Shown here: positions 40,101 to 52,000 of the stretch, one piece after another
How the letters are laid out: every line of letters begins with the position of its first letter
Position numbering within the stretch: the stretch's first letter is position 1
Assembly (NCBI GenBank): GCA_003864495.1
Contig: ML133426.1
Span: 434,001-498,000 of the forward strand
Length of the DNA: 64,000 bases
Direction of reading: 5' to 3'
DNA from: Nemopilema nomurai
Lineage: Eukaryota > Cnidaria > Scyphozoa > Rhizostomeae > Rhizostomatidae
Translations under genes and position numbers: made by a program
Notes under the pieces: generated by a model
Told to the model about the DNA's origin: nothing
What the model saw: the letters and a program-made list of their open reading frames with translations, nothing else
Databases searched by the model: none

Positions 40101-43090
40101 GATGCGAATCGAGCGCAAGCAGCAACGGCGGCAGCAGCAGCAACGACGGCGGCGCCAAGGTACACACCTACCGTCTCCTCGCACTGTCTCCTCGTCACAC
40201 TTCAGATAGCCTTGATGATGAATAAGTAGTGCATTTTTGGTATTGCGATTTCATACAACTGGAAGGGTAGCAAAACGTGTCTCTTGTTTCTGCGAATGTA
40301 TGCAACCGAACGGGAGGGCCGGTGAAATAGATGGTCTGATGATTTGACGATCCCCGATTGTGATGCCATCGCTTGGGCAGAGAAAAGTACGAAGGCGACG
40401 TCCCTTTAGTGAATAGTTGGTGCAGTCGAAGAATGTCGTCTCTCAGTCAGTGGCGTAGGCGAACCGTTCTAAGAAGGAGCGACCTTTTGAGCGAGGCAGA
40501 AAACATCGCAGAAATCATCACGGCTTGTAGTAGCATGGACCCTGGCTTCTAGCTATAACTAGTGAAGACTGTCCGGTGAAGGAAAACAGGACGATTACTA
40601 GAACGGCCGTAAGAGTAGGACGGAACGAAGCTCCCCTTCACTGCAGCGAAGCTGGTTTGGATCTCCTCTCTCTTGACGATAGGTAGCGCGGGTTGCCGAT
40701 TTTTGACAAGATTGCTAATTCACCCTGTCTTGAGCAAAAAGCGCAACAAGGATGGTAGTAAAGTGAAAAAGTCTCTTGGTCACCAGAACCCGATGCTTTT
40801 GTAAACTCGCTCTCTTTTCCCCCTAAGTCAATGGTGAGTTTCGCCAAGATACTTGTCTATGTTTCTTGTTATGTTTTTGCACACGCCAATGCACACACGA
40901 ACATGAAATTTACTGTTTGAATTGTAGTTGTTTTTGATCTGTTTTGAAAATCTACAATGCGATTTTTCTGCTCTTTATTTCGACTTGTCCGAACGTGACT
41001 CTAATTTCATTTGAATGCATGTGATTTCGGGGTGGGTGGGGTCGTCTGACAGTTTGTTCTAAATTTCTACCTAGGTGTTTCCGCTCTGTTGAGGGACCGG
41101 AGGAGAGAACTAGTGTTGTGCGAAAAGCCTCTGAAACAACGTATGACGATTTGCAAAATTTGTTTTCTGATGAAAGTTTCCGTTGCTCGCTTTCTGTCAC
41201 TTGATATGTCAACTGAACCTTGTCTGCAATGATTGTTTATGACGACTGCTTGTTTGGAAAAACTTACTTGATCATATGCTGGAGATGTCTGCAAGAAGCC
41301 CATGTCATTTGCCAGGTTGCTTAGGCGTGAAGTAGGGTAGGAAGAGAAGTTGTTCTTTCAGCGTGTCGGTTCACTGGCACAAGGCGTTGGGCGAAGACGC
41401 TTGTCTCACGGATGCGAATCGAGCGCAAGCAGCAACGGCGGCAGCAGCAGCAACGACGGCGGCGCCAAGGTACACACCTACCGTCTCCTCGCACTGTCTC
41501 CTCGTCACACTTCAGATAGCCTTGATGATGAATAAGTAGTGCATTTTTGGTATTGCGATTTCATACAACTGGAAGGGTAGCAAAACGTGTCTCTTGTTTC
41601 TGCGAATGTATGCAACCGAACGGGAGGGCCGGTGAAATAGATGGTCTGATGATTTGACGATCCCCGATTGTGATGCCATCGCTTGGGCAGAGAAAAGTAC
41701 GAAGGCGACGTCCCTTTAGTGAATAGTTGGTGCAGTCGAAGAATGTCGTCTCTCAGTCAGTGGCGTAGGCGAACCGTTCTAAGAAGGAGCGACCTTTGAG
41801 CGAGGCAGAAAACATCGCAGAAATCATCACGGCTTGTAGTAGCATGGACCCTGGCTTCTAGCTATAACTAGTGAAGACTGTCCGGTGAAGGAAAACAGGA
41901 CGATTACTAGAACGGCCGTAAGAGTAGGACGGAACGAAGCTCCCCTTCACTGCAGCGAAGCTGGTTTGGATCTCCTCTCTCTTGACGATAGGTAGCGCGG
42001 GTTGCCGATTTTTGACAAGATTGCTAATTCACCCTGTCTTGAGCAAAAAGCGCAACAAGGATGGTAGTAAAGTGAAAAAGTCTCTTGGTCACAGAACCCG
42101 ATGCTTTTGTAAACTCGCTCTCTTTTCCCCCTAAGTCAATGGTGAGTTTCGCCAAGATACTTGTCTATGTTTCTTGTTATGTTTTTGCACACGCCAATGC
42201 ACACACGAACATGAAATTTACTGTTTGAATTGTAGTTGTTTTTGATCTGTTTTGAAAATCTACAATGCGATTTTTCTGCTCTTATTTCGACTTGTCCGAA
42301 CGTGACTCTAATTTCATTTGAATGCATGTGATTTCGGGGTGGGTGGGGTCGTCTGACAGTTTGTTCTAAATTTCTACCTAGGTGTTTCCGCTCTGTTGAG
42401 GGACCGGAGGAGAGAACTAGTGTTGTGCGAAAAGCCTCTGAAACAACGTATGACGATTTGCAAAATTTGTTTTCTGATGAAAGTTTCCGTTGCTCGCTTT
42501 CTGTCACTTGATATGTCAACTGAACCTTGTCTGCAATGATTGTTTATGACGACTGCTTGTTTGGAAAAACTTACTTGATCATATGCTGGAGATGTCTGCA
42601 AGAAGCCCATGTCATTTGCCAGGTTGCTTAGGCGTGAAGTAGGGTAGGAAGAGAAGTTGTTCTTTCAGCGTGTCGGTTCACTGGCACAAGGCGTTGGGCG
42701 AAGACGCTTGTCTCACGGATGCGAATCGAGCGCAAGCAGCAACGGCGGCAGCAGCAGCAACGACGGCGGCGCCAAGGTACACACCTACCGTCTCCTCGCA
42801 CTGTCTCCTCGTCACACTTCAGATAGCCTTGATGATGAATAAGTAGTGCATTTTTGGTATTGCGATTTCATACAACTGGAAGGGTAGCAAAACGTGTCTC
42901 TTGTTTCTGCGAATGTATGCAACCGAACGGGAGGGCCGGTGAAATAGATGGTCTGATGATTTGACGATCCCCGATTGTGATGCCATCGCTTGGGCAGAGA
43001 AAAGTACGAAGGCGACGTCCCTTTAGTGAATAGTTGGTGCAGTCGAAGAATGTCGTCTCTCAGTCAGTGGCGTAGGCGAACCGTTCTAAA
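37194..43090. repeat. tandem array of 1.31-kb units (about 4.5 copies)
   Basis: The same sequence recurs with a 1310-base period. An internal landmark (the acceptor-like CTTTCAG before CGTGTCGG) ends just before 37432, 38742, 40052, 41362 and 42669. Spacings are 1310, 1310, 1310 and 1307. Copies 2-4 differ by a handful of substitutions and single-base indels; copy 1 is slightly more diverged. The array begins inside a unit (AAAAGCCTCTG at 37194) and ends inside a unit (near 43090). Each unit holds a 108-base exon-like segment with good acceptor and donor (first copy 37432-37539; 36 Ser/Gly-rich codons) and a 39-codon ORF. It also has a second exon-like ORF after CTACCTAG (38455 onward) containing SETTYDDLQNLFSDE. 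No known family or RNA gene was recognised. Confidence 0.93.
37813..37932 (+). other. small ORF in array unit 1 (39 aa), unassigned
   Basis: Begins MSSLSQWRRRTVL and ends SSMDPGF. Present in units 1-3, but a single T deletion in unit 4 (near 41796) creates an early stop, and unit 5 is cut by the end of the array. The loss in one copy argues that not every copy is needed, or that the ORF is not coding. Confidence 0.2.
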
Positions 43091-43762
43091 AGTTCTTTTG
43101 CGGATTTGCTAACATCGACTGCTACCTGTTTTGTTACCTCTAATCTTATTTTGCAATGTATAATATGAGTCTTTTCTTCTAATTGTCTGTAAGTTGGTAT
43201 GAAGTTGTTTTTTGAGATCTTAAATGTATTTTCATTGTTTCGCAGGTCATTTCCTTTCAACTGCAATGGAGTTAGAGTTCATGGAGGACGTTATATTTAA
43301 TCCTGATATATGAGCCTGTTTGGCGTTCGCCTAAGTAAAAGGAAGAGCACTACAGCTATTAACAACCATTAGTTTTGATTATTTGTGTATCGATTGCTTT
43401 ATCGTCTTTTGTAATTCTTTGGATGAAGAAAGTGCCGACTGGCTGAAAGTTTAATTTGAGTGTGACTTTTGAGTTCTTTCGTCATTCTTATTTCTTATCT
43501 CAGATCCACTGAGAGTTGTCTCTTTTAGGAATATGTCCATTTTTGAGATAATCAGTGATAGAAAACCGTGTTTGCTTTCTCGTGAGTACTTTGCCGTGAT
43601 GTGTTCATCCATGTTTGTTTGATTAATGCCAGCAAATTCATGTAAACTTTGCTGTCCTGTCCCACTGATGGATATGGAGTGTATGTTTTGAAGGATACTC
43701 TTCAAGGTAGAGAACCAAGTGAATGAATCTGCAATTCCCTGTTTGTTGATATTCCGTTGCAA
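43060..43762 (-). other. two unassigned coding-like ORFs beside the array end
   Basis: Minus-strand ORFs at 43762-43451 (103 codons) and 43266-43060 (68 codons) have protein-like composition. The second reads ...VTKQVAVDVSKSAKELLE and then runs into the array boundary, so its last codons are array sequence. I found no domain and no clear splice pair. They may be fragments of a gene or transposon interrupted by the array. Confidence 0.2.
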
Positions 43763-46093
43763 TGAATTCCACGTGTAGAAGCTTTGCTTGGGTCAGGGGG
43801 CCAGGGCACTTTAGCTGTTACTCGTCTGCTCATAGTGGACCAACATCCACTTTGGCTGGTATGTAGTGCCAGGAGAGCAGCCCTGTTTCACACCAAAGTT
43901 TCTGTTGATCTGAAAGTAAGCTTTATCTAATAGGGAAACCACTTTGATCGATTCCGTACGTTATCCCTTCATATACGAACTCGAGTGATTATACTGCATA
44001 AACATATCCTACCTTGTTTTGAAGTCCACGCATAGAAGTTTTTTTTAAGGAAATTGGGATGAATACTAGAGGAAAATGAGCTTATTTTAAATGACGTCAC
44101 TAAGTCAGCTGGTGATGCCAAGTAGAAACGTGGGTGGTTTGCGGGTGACCATTATGGGAGCTAATTAGGCCTTTAGAGTATTTCAAGCACAGTCATGGGA
44201 GGGATGTTACAGGGTTTAACAACTTATGATCGAAACTGGCATTGTTCCGCTTTTAGCAAAATTCACTGTTTACTTTTCTGACATGCCTTTCTTTTTATCA
44301 AAAACCACAAAACCATGAAATTAAAATACGATCTATGAGAAATGTTTCACAAATCGCCCATGGTTAGCCGAAGTGGAACAGTTTGAAAATTGAGCGTAGA
44401 AGGAAACCAAGAACTCTGTTCTCAAATAGAAATATTTTGTCCAGTCAACAGATTCAAAACCCTGGGTACCAGACTCACTATAGTAATTCAAACACACCAA
44501 TAGAATGTACATGGAAATATAGATTCTTTATTTGATGGTAAGGGGGGACGCAGTTGGCACAACGGATTTACCTAGAAGTAGATTAAACTTGGAAAAGGTG
44601 TGTCTAAATTTCTCGAAATTTGAATATTTCTTGAAATGAAATTGGATTTGGTGCTTTTTTCCGGGGCCCTGGAAGTAAGTGTCGCTTTCGTGCCTACTGA
44701 AACAGTTATTTTCGCATTTTAACCACCGGGGTTCTCTAATCGTTTAAAATTTGGTTCTGGGCCATTAAACTCCGTAAACGTTTGGTATGAATGAATTTTA
44801 TAACAATTTTAGAGAAAGGGATTGATGGGGGTATCTTTCGAAAAGTCATCTTAATGGTCTCCCTGGCCACTGGGGTTGCAGAGTAGTTTGAAATGAAGAA
44901 ATGGGGGCCTGGAATAATATTCTCTCAAAAAGTCGTTTCATTATTCAGTAGGAGTTCGCCCCACAACCAATTTCGTTCTCAGTACTTTCACAAGTTTAGC
45001 TGTTTGGAAGAAAAAATAAGGGAAATAAAATTATAACCCGAGAAGTACCGAAATCGATTGTCGCACACACGAAAGCTAAATTGGTTTAGCAATTTAGATG
45101 ATAAACGTTGTTATCAAAACGCCATTATAATGTTCAAATAGCCAATTTTACAGCGATTTGATAGCTCTGCCTTCAAATATACATGGGGGAAAAATAAAAA
45201 AGATAGCTAGATTTAACCAACAACTAAGGGTTTGCAGAAGTGGAAGCGCTGCCCGTTTTGATATCGTTTTGTTACTATCTTTCTGCTTCCGCACCCCCCC
45301 CCCCGCCCACATGTGTGAGAGGTGCTTTTAGAACATTGTTGAGATGGTAGAGCTGAGCAAACACACTGTTCACATTTCTATATTTTGGTAATCATTCTCA
45401 ATATATCACTCAACTGAACGAGGTTACAATAATGACATGATCAACGAACGATATCCCGAGGATTATATACCAATTGTCACGTGATTATAATAGGTCATGC
45501 GATCTGGGGAGCGTCCTACTACACATGCCTCGAAGAAATGCAGACTTTCTTGCCCCCACTTGACTCGGCAAAATTCACAACACCCTCTAATCAAAGCCAG
45601 TATTGTGTAAAAAATGTTGTGTGGGATGGAAGAAGTGTCTCGGAATAAAGTTGACACTACGAAGCCTCCTTGGCTCAATTCTTCAACGAATGTATGGAAA
45701 GGGGTATGAAATTTGATCGTGACAATTTTGGCATGAGGTCACTAGAATTTACGTCACCCCTGGTTATGAATCGAACCAGCCACGTGACGAACATTTTTCG
45801 GTATTATTCAAACTCATTCAAATAGAGAACAAAGAGGTTAATAGCTGAAGAATCTTTTGTCGATTTTTGAGCGAGCTTGTTTGTTGTTTCAGAATACTTG
45901 GAAGCTATATATTTGATGAATGTTGAAAATAATTTCGAAATATCAAGGCTGTTGACAGGTTTGCTAATCGTCAGGGTCACCGAAGTGGCAAAGGGCTGTT
46001 CTTTTGCGAACGCACCATACCGGAACATAGTCGCGACGATTTCAAGAATCTTCAAAATTTGTAATCTTGTAAATACCGGAGAGAGAGAACATC
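43763..46093. other. intergenic upstream of the Notch ligand, no gene seen
   Basis: Holds the second copy of the dispersed motif (44460-44481), a C-rich run near 45293 and the probable promoter and 5' UTR of the Notch ligand. No ORF has domain or splice support. Confidence 0.5.
44460..44481 (+). repeat. dispersed 22-base motif, copy 2
   Basis: Matches 28352-28373 except for one C/T difference. Its function is unknown; it probably marks the end of a dispersed element. Confidence 0.4.
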
Positions 46094-49000
46094 ATGCATC
46101 ATCTTAACGCCCTAAAGCTGGTTCTTTTTGGCGTCTTTTTACCAAAGGTGAGTAAAATTTTACCCGTCCTTAGAGTTGATATTGGTAGGAGGTGTTTCCT
46201 GGCAGGGTGACACTCGTGATTTTGCACAGCCAGGGAACATTTGTTCGGTTATGCCTACCTGTCAATTTGGCTGATTTCTAAAAAAACAGTGACAATTTAA
46301 ACAGAAACGAGTAACAAGAGTCTTCAAACACTGCCACCCATCCTTGAGTTTGGAAAATTGCAGTGTGGCCAAAACTTCCTCTGGCGTTGTCGCTAGGTAG
46401 GCCACCATCGGGTCAGGCAGAGAGCAAAGGGGGGTTAGTTGTGTTTTCAAGGTATTTTGAAATTATAATCAAAGAGGAAGAATTATTTTTCCTCTTTCGT
46501 GAGCTGTTATCGCTCTGTTTCCGAATCGGAGTCTTAAAATCAGATCTTCGCCTGCCCCACTTGACGCCGTTTTAACAACGCGGCGTGTGGTGGTAATGAC
46601 CGCGCTAGAAACAGCAGTGGCAGCTCCTGTTTTGTTTTAATGGGTTTTGCTTTAAGTACTTTATCTAGGTTATGTTAAATGCACCTAAATAGATGTCATC
46701 GTACACATACGAGCACAGGTCATCAGTCACTGAACTTGAGGTTGAGAGAGTTGTTTGTGTAAATGCCATGCTTTTTGAAGAAAACCAGTCCCATGTTAAA
46801 TTCGAAGTCCGCCCACTTATGATGTCGCAATGATTTTATACTCAATATCATTTATCAGTGAAGATATCTGTCAATTTCAATCAGTCATTTGAGTTTTTAT
46901 AATTGCGTAATTTATTTGTTTTTTGCAACATTCCACAATGAACTGGAACGAGACAGTTTGAGAAACCTAGCCTTGGACTAATAATATATTGTTGGAGCCC
47001 TCAAGGATATGTACCTATAAACATTTTCTCAAAAACATGAAAAGGCTGGGCTGTGGATCACGGTTACTCTGGAGCCTTACTTGGAGTATCTGGGATACTT
47101 GGAAAAATATTAAACATTTTTTAATTGACAATAAATAATTATATTCAATTATGACACTTAATATGCATGTTATTATTAGAGTTTTATTTACAGGCATCAA
47201 TAGATTTTAATGTTGTTTTTGTGACCCATGAGAGTTGTTTCAAACAAATTGCATTATAGTCATTTTCATTTGCTGCAATTTAAACCCAGAAAGTACATAA
47301 GGATCAGGGAGGGGTTTTCTAAAGACCAGCAGTACCCAGAAAGCTCAACCTTTGGCCTCACTTCTATCCCCATTTTGCGTTTCAGTTCTTTGCTGGCAAC
47401 TCCTTTTAGTCAATAGATGAATATTCTAAGAGAATAATGTTGACCAATTGGCTGTATTACTGGGAGCCAGAGTTTTTTTCTTTAGCTAATTTTTTTACCC
47501 TGGTAAGCTCTTTCTTCTGACCATACTTTGGGCCTCCACTGCAATATATCTTTGAAAGGCCTTGCAAACATGTCTTTGATTATATGTTAATGATATAAGA
47601 TAATGATAGAATATGGTATGTTATGAAAGACCATAGTATGAAACTTTTTTTAACAAAGGTCCCCCAAAATTGAGTTGGGGTTTCTGAGCGCCCTTTGGTG
47701 TGTCCAGGTTTGTGCTAAGAAAAGTGAGTAAGGGTAATGATTTGCCAACATTGGCAACATTTTCCTGCCAAAATTTGAAACAAGCAATACTCTTTCATTA
47801 GAGTTCATGCATGTTGCTGTTAGAATAAGTATTTTTGGGGTTTGTCATAAAACACACTGCACTAAGATTTATAAAGACTATGGAAATTTTACTCTTCGGG
47901 TTACATCTTTAATCATATTTATTCAAGATTTACACAGATGGGATATCAAATACCCCCATGCTATTGATACTATGGCATCAAAATTCATGTGATTATTTAA
48001 GAAAGTCAAAAGTGTCTTTTCGGGAAAGCCGGTTGCAGATATCATGAAGAGGATGGCCTCTACCACCCCCTTGATCTACTGCCCTTTTGTCGATTAGTCG
48101 GTGGCCTTGCCATTTCTTCAATAGTAAACTTCCTTGCTAACAAAAGAGGTGGGAGAAATCCTGAGATAAAGGATTCTGTCTGTGTTTATATCCCTCCTTA
48201 CAATTGGTGTCTTGGGGATTAACCTTAGGAAGCAGTGATTTGTGTTACTAATTCATTTATTTGATTCATCAAGTCTCATCTAGGAAGGAGAGGCTGGGTT
48301 TAATAAAATCGGAATGTAAGCATAAAAAGACTCCGTAAATCTTCAGTGGGTCATGTGTTTACTTTTGTATTTATGTATTTGCCTTGTGTTATAACAGCAA
48401 GGTCGCTTCATAAAAGTGAAAATGCAAAATGTTGCATTTTGAAATCTTGTGTGAGTCTTAAAACTAATGTTTGTGAATCTAATGTTTTACAACCTCATGA
48501 TTCTATTCAACTTTGTGATGCATGTAACATGAACTAGCACAAAAGCTATGCTCATCATTGTGCAATTACCATATATTTGTTTTCTCTATCTTCAACTATT
48601 ACTTTTTTACAGTCATAGATATCTATTTTCATAGTTTTTTTCAAACAATACAGCAGACAATGCTGGGAATAAAATGGTAGGGGTGTCAAGGCGTGCAATG
48701 GTGTGCAATTACTTACTGGCGTGCAATGGTGTGCAAGTACTTAATAGCATAGAAAGCTGTATATAGAGTTGAGAACCTAACTTTTCACAAGAAAACATAA
48801 AACAAGGCTATTCCAATTGATACATTTTTCTTAAAAAAGCTTTAGAATTGTAAAATCCAACATTTTAGAAGGACCATATTAACAATATTGGATCTCTTGA
48901 CCACCTCATCCAACATTGTTGGCACTGCGCAACATGTAAGTTACAACATTCGTGTAAACAATCAGTTTATACTTTCAGCCTCTCACTTGAAAGCGATACG

Positions 49001-52000
49001 GGCGTTAATCCCCTCTTTTATGCGAAGAAGTCTTTTTTCGAAGACAAGGATTCGGAAAGCAAAGCGCGTCGAGCGAACTGAATTTTCATCAGCGTTCGGG
49101 AGGCAGAACCAAGTTCTTGGGATGTTACGGCCAGTGTATACAAATATCGGAAGGGAATAAAACAGAAGTTTAGAGAGTCTAGTAGATAAATTTAAAGGTC
49201 TAATTGATAGCACCTGTCTACGCTCGTCTTTGTGCCTACGAAGGGTTTTCCTTACGTTTTGAAGTTCTATTTTTTCGTTTTGACACCACGGCTACAACTA
49301 GAGCACCTTTCTGTCGCCACCACCGTAAAATGAAGAAAAATGAAAAATGACGTCAGTTTTGACGCATCGATTAGCCAAAGCTGATGAAAAATGTCCGCTC
49401 GTTAAACTGATCAGTTTTAACTGACATATTAAGCAGCATATAACAACAACTGTCTCTGTGAAGTTCAAGCTTGTCGTAACTTGCGTAAAAAATAAAAAAG
49501 GCGACGACTATCCTGCTTCTTCAGGAAATTATAATATTCTCCAAACTCCGTTGTGGTATGATAAAAACACAACATTGAGCAGTATTGATCACTCTAGAAT
49601 GAAGTGTTCATGATTATTTGAGGCGTGCGATGAACTGCACTTCTGATAAATGGAGGATAACGCCATTCCCAGCATTAACTGATACAGAATGTTTCAAGTT
49701 GGTTTTTCCTGTTATAAATAAGCATCTCATTTTGCTCTCCCATTTTCCTAGGCCGTTTTCAGTGCTGTCATAGTGACAATACAACCTATTGATTATTACA
49801 ACCGTGGACACAAAGATTACGACGGAGTGTGCTGTGACAATCTCGGAAGCTGGTGGTGTTTCAATGAATGCGAAAACTGGTTTGAGTTCTGCATCACTAC
49901 GTTCCCCGTGAAGGACTTCAGCAAGTGCCAGATTTATAAGACCACGTACGTCCTGGGTGACGATGAATTCACGCTGCCTGGATTCGGTCACAAGCTTGGC
50001 AACAATTTTTACAGTCCATTACGCTGGGAAGCGGTCGATCGCTGGCCGGTAAATAATTTTTGATTTTCGTACTGTAGTGTAGGGGAAATATGAATATGAA
50101 CCGATAAACACGAAGGGGTAAAACTATTTTTTATCTTAAGCTATTCTACACTCTAATATTTGATTCCATGGCTCGGGCTACGTAGTTTTTTCTTCATCAA
50201 AATCTCATCTTATCATAACCGTATGTTCTAATTTCTAATGGTGCTTACGATCATTATTCCATTTCTGACGTACTGCACTCTGATTCACTGCGCATGCCGC
50301 TGCGCAGTATCATACGAAGGGGGCTATGATCATTGATTATCCCCATTTTTCATTTAATTACGGCAGTGGTCTGGAATTCAGTATTTTAAGCTAAGCTAAA
50401 GAATGTCTGCTTTTACGTTTTAGGGCGCATTCGGCTTGCTAGGCAAAGTCTGGGATGATGATCATAACAACTTTCTCGGTATTGGTAGAGCTGATGATAA
50501 AATTGACGAATATAGAATGAATGTTTATATGGGTGCAGGGCGAGACGAAAGTCGCGCAGTTACAAAGCGCTTCTACGCAGGAGGGAGACGATCGAGTCTT
50601 GGTTTTCTTGCTAGGTAAGTGAAATTCAGCTCTGGGATGGCGATTTACTTCCTGTCTAAGTTTCCGCTGTAAATCTGTTTCCACGAAATTATACCCACGT
50701 GTTTCCCAGCCTTCATTTCATGTACGCACTGCCGTTCTTAGAATTTTCCTTGGCCTTTTCACCGCGTTTCTGGGAAGCATTAGCCGAGTTTGCTCTGCTA
50801 GTTTGTAGCTTGCATCATTCAAGGTCGTTTGAATATCGGAGGATAATTCCGTCAGACTTTCAGGTCATTCTGTAGAGTCCTCATGTAAGCCAAGCGAATG
50901 CTGACACCAGGTAGCATGCGGTGACAAAGCGGACATATTTCCTTTTCTAAGCCCATGTCAGAATGATGCTAAAACAGAAGACCTCCCGCACTTAGACCGT
51001 TGATATCTGTCGCTTATTTGTAAGACGGTGCCTTAATGTCACAGAGCATGGTGTGCCAAGGACTTCTATGGCCCCGATTGCTTCACCCACTGCGTGGCCA
51101 AAGACGACTCAACTGGACATTACACATGTGATCCTGCTACTGGCAGTAAACAATGCAAGACTGGATGGAAAGGAAGCAACTGTCATTTACGTGAGTCGAC
51201 CCCCGTCTCTGCAATTAGGCTCCATCTCCCAGTTAAAAAACTGAGATACCCCCTGCTACACGTAAATCGAATCTTCTACGCAAACAAGTCGGGTTTTGTG
51301 TTCGTTTGGGGGTCAGGATTTTCTCTGCCTTCACATCCTGTTCCTAATTCCGTATTATTTCCTACTTCTGAATAATTGCCTTCTCTGGCGTTTTTGATTC
51401 AGCCTATCACAATAGTAATTAATCCCACTCGTACGTGATGATGATGACGGGAGTGCGACAACCAGGCTATTGAAGCCTGCAGACTGGAAATGCCACCTCA
51501 CTTTAATCCGTTTGGGCCGTTTGTCAATCTATGTTCTTCTTGACTCAATTTTTGTAGCTCATGTCAATGGATTTTTAATAAATTGCTGACTTACTCTAAC
51601 CAATCTATTTCAGCTATTTGCCTTTCTGGCTGCGACTTGTCCCACGCATCCTGCAATTTGCCCGACCAATGCAAGTGAGTTTTACGACTGTTTCTAAGAA
51701 CTGAAATTTGATTGACTGTGCAGGGCCGGCGGAACCGGGAGGCTTCAGAGCGCATAACTTTAAGACATCCTGGAAGGAATGAAATTTTACAAGTGGAAAG
51801 AAAGGAGTTCAAAAATTCTTCATTTGTTTGGGTTGTTTGTGAAAGACGTATTTAGAAGGACACGTTTTCAAAGCTTTTTAAAGGGATGATTAACTTTCTC
51901 CTGAGATACAACCAATTGCAACCATTTACAATATTGCAGTCTCTTATGTCGTCCCGCCTCATCCAGGTGTCCACCCTCACTATTTGCTGATAGTTCCACC

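Noticed and set aside
37194..43090. Array as 5S rDNA, snRNA or histone repeats
   Set aside because: No 5S internal promoter, no U1/U2/U4/U5/U6 core and no histone-fold sequence in the unit.
37194..43090. Array as a CRISPR or prokaryotic structure
   Set aside because: Units are 1.31 kb with no short direct repeats and spacers, and the surrounding genes are spliced metazoan genes.
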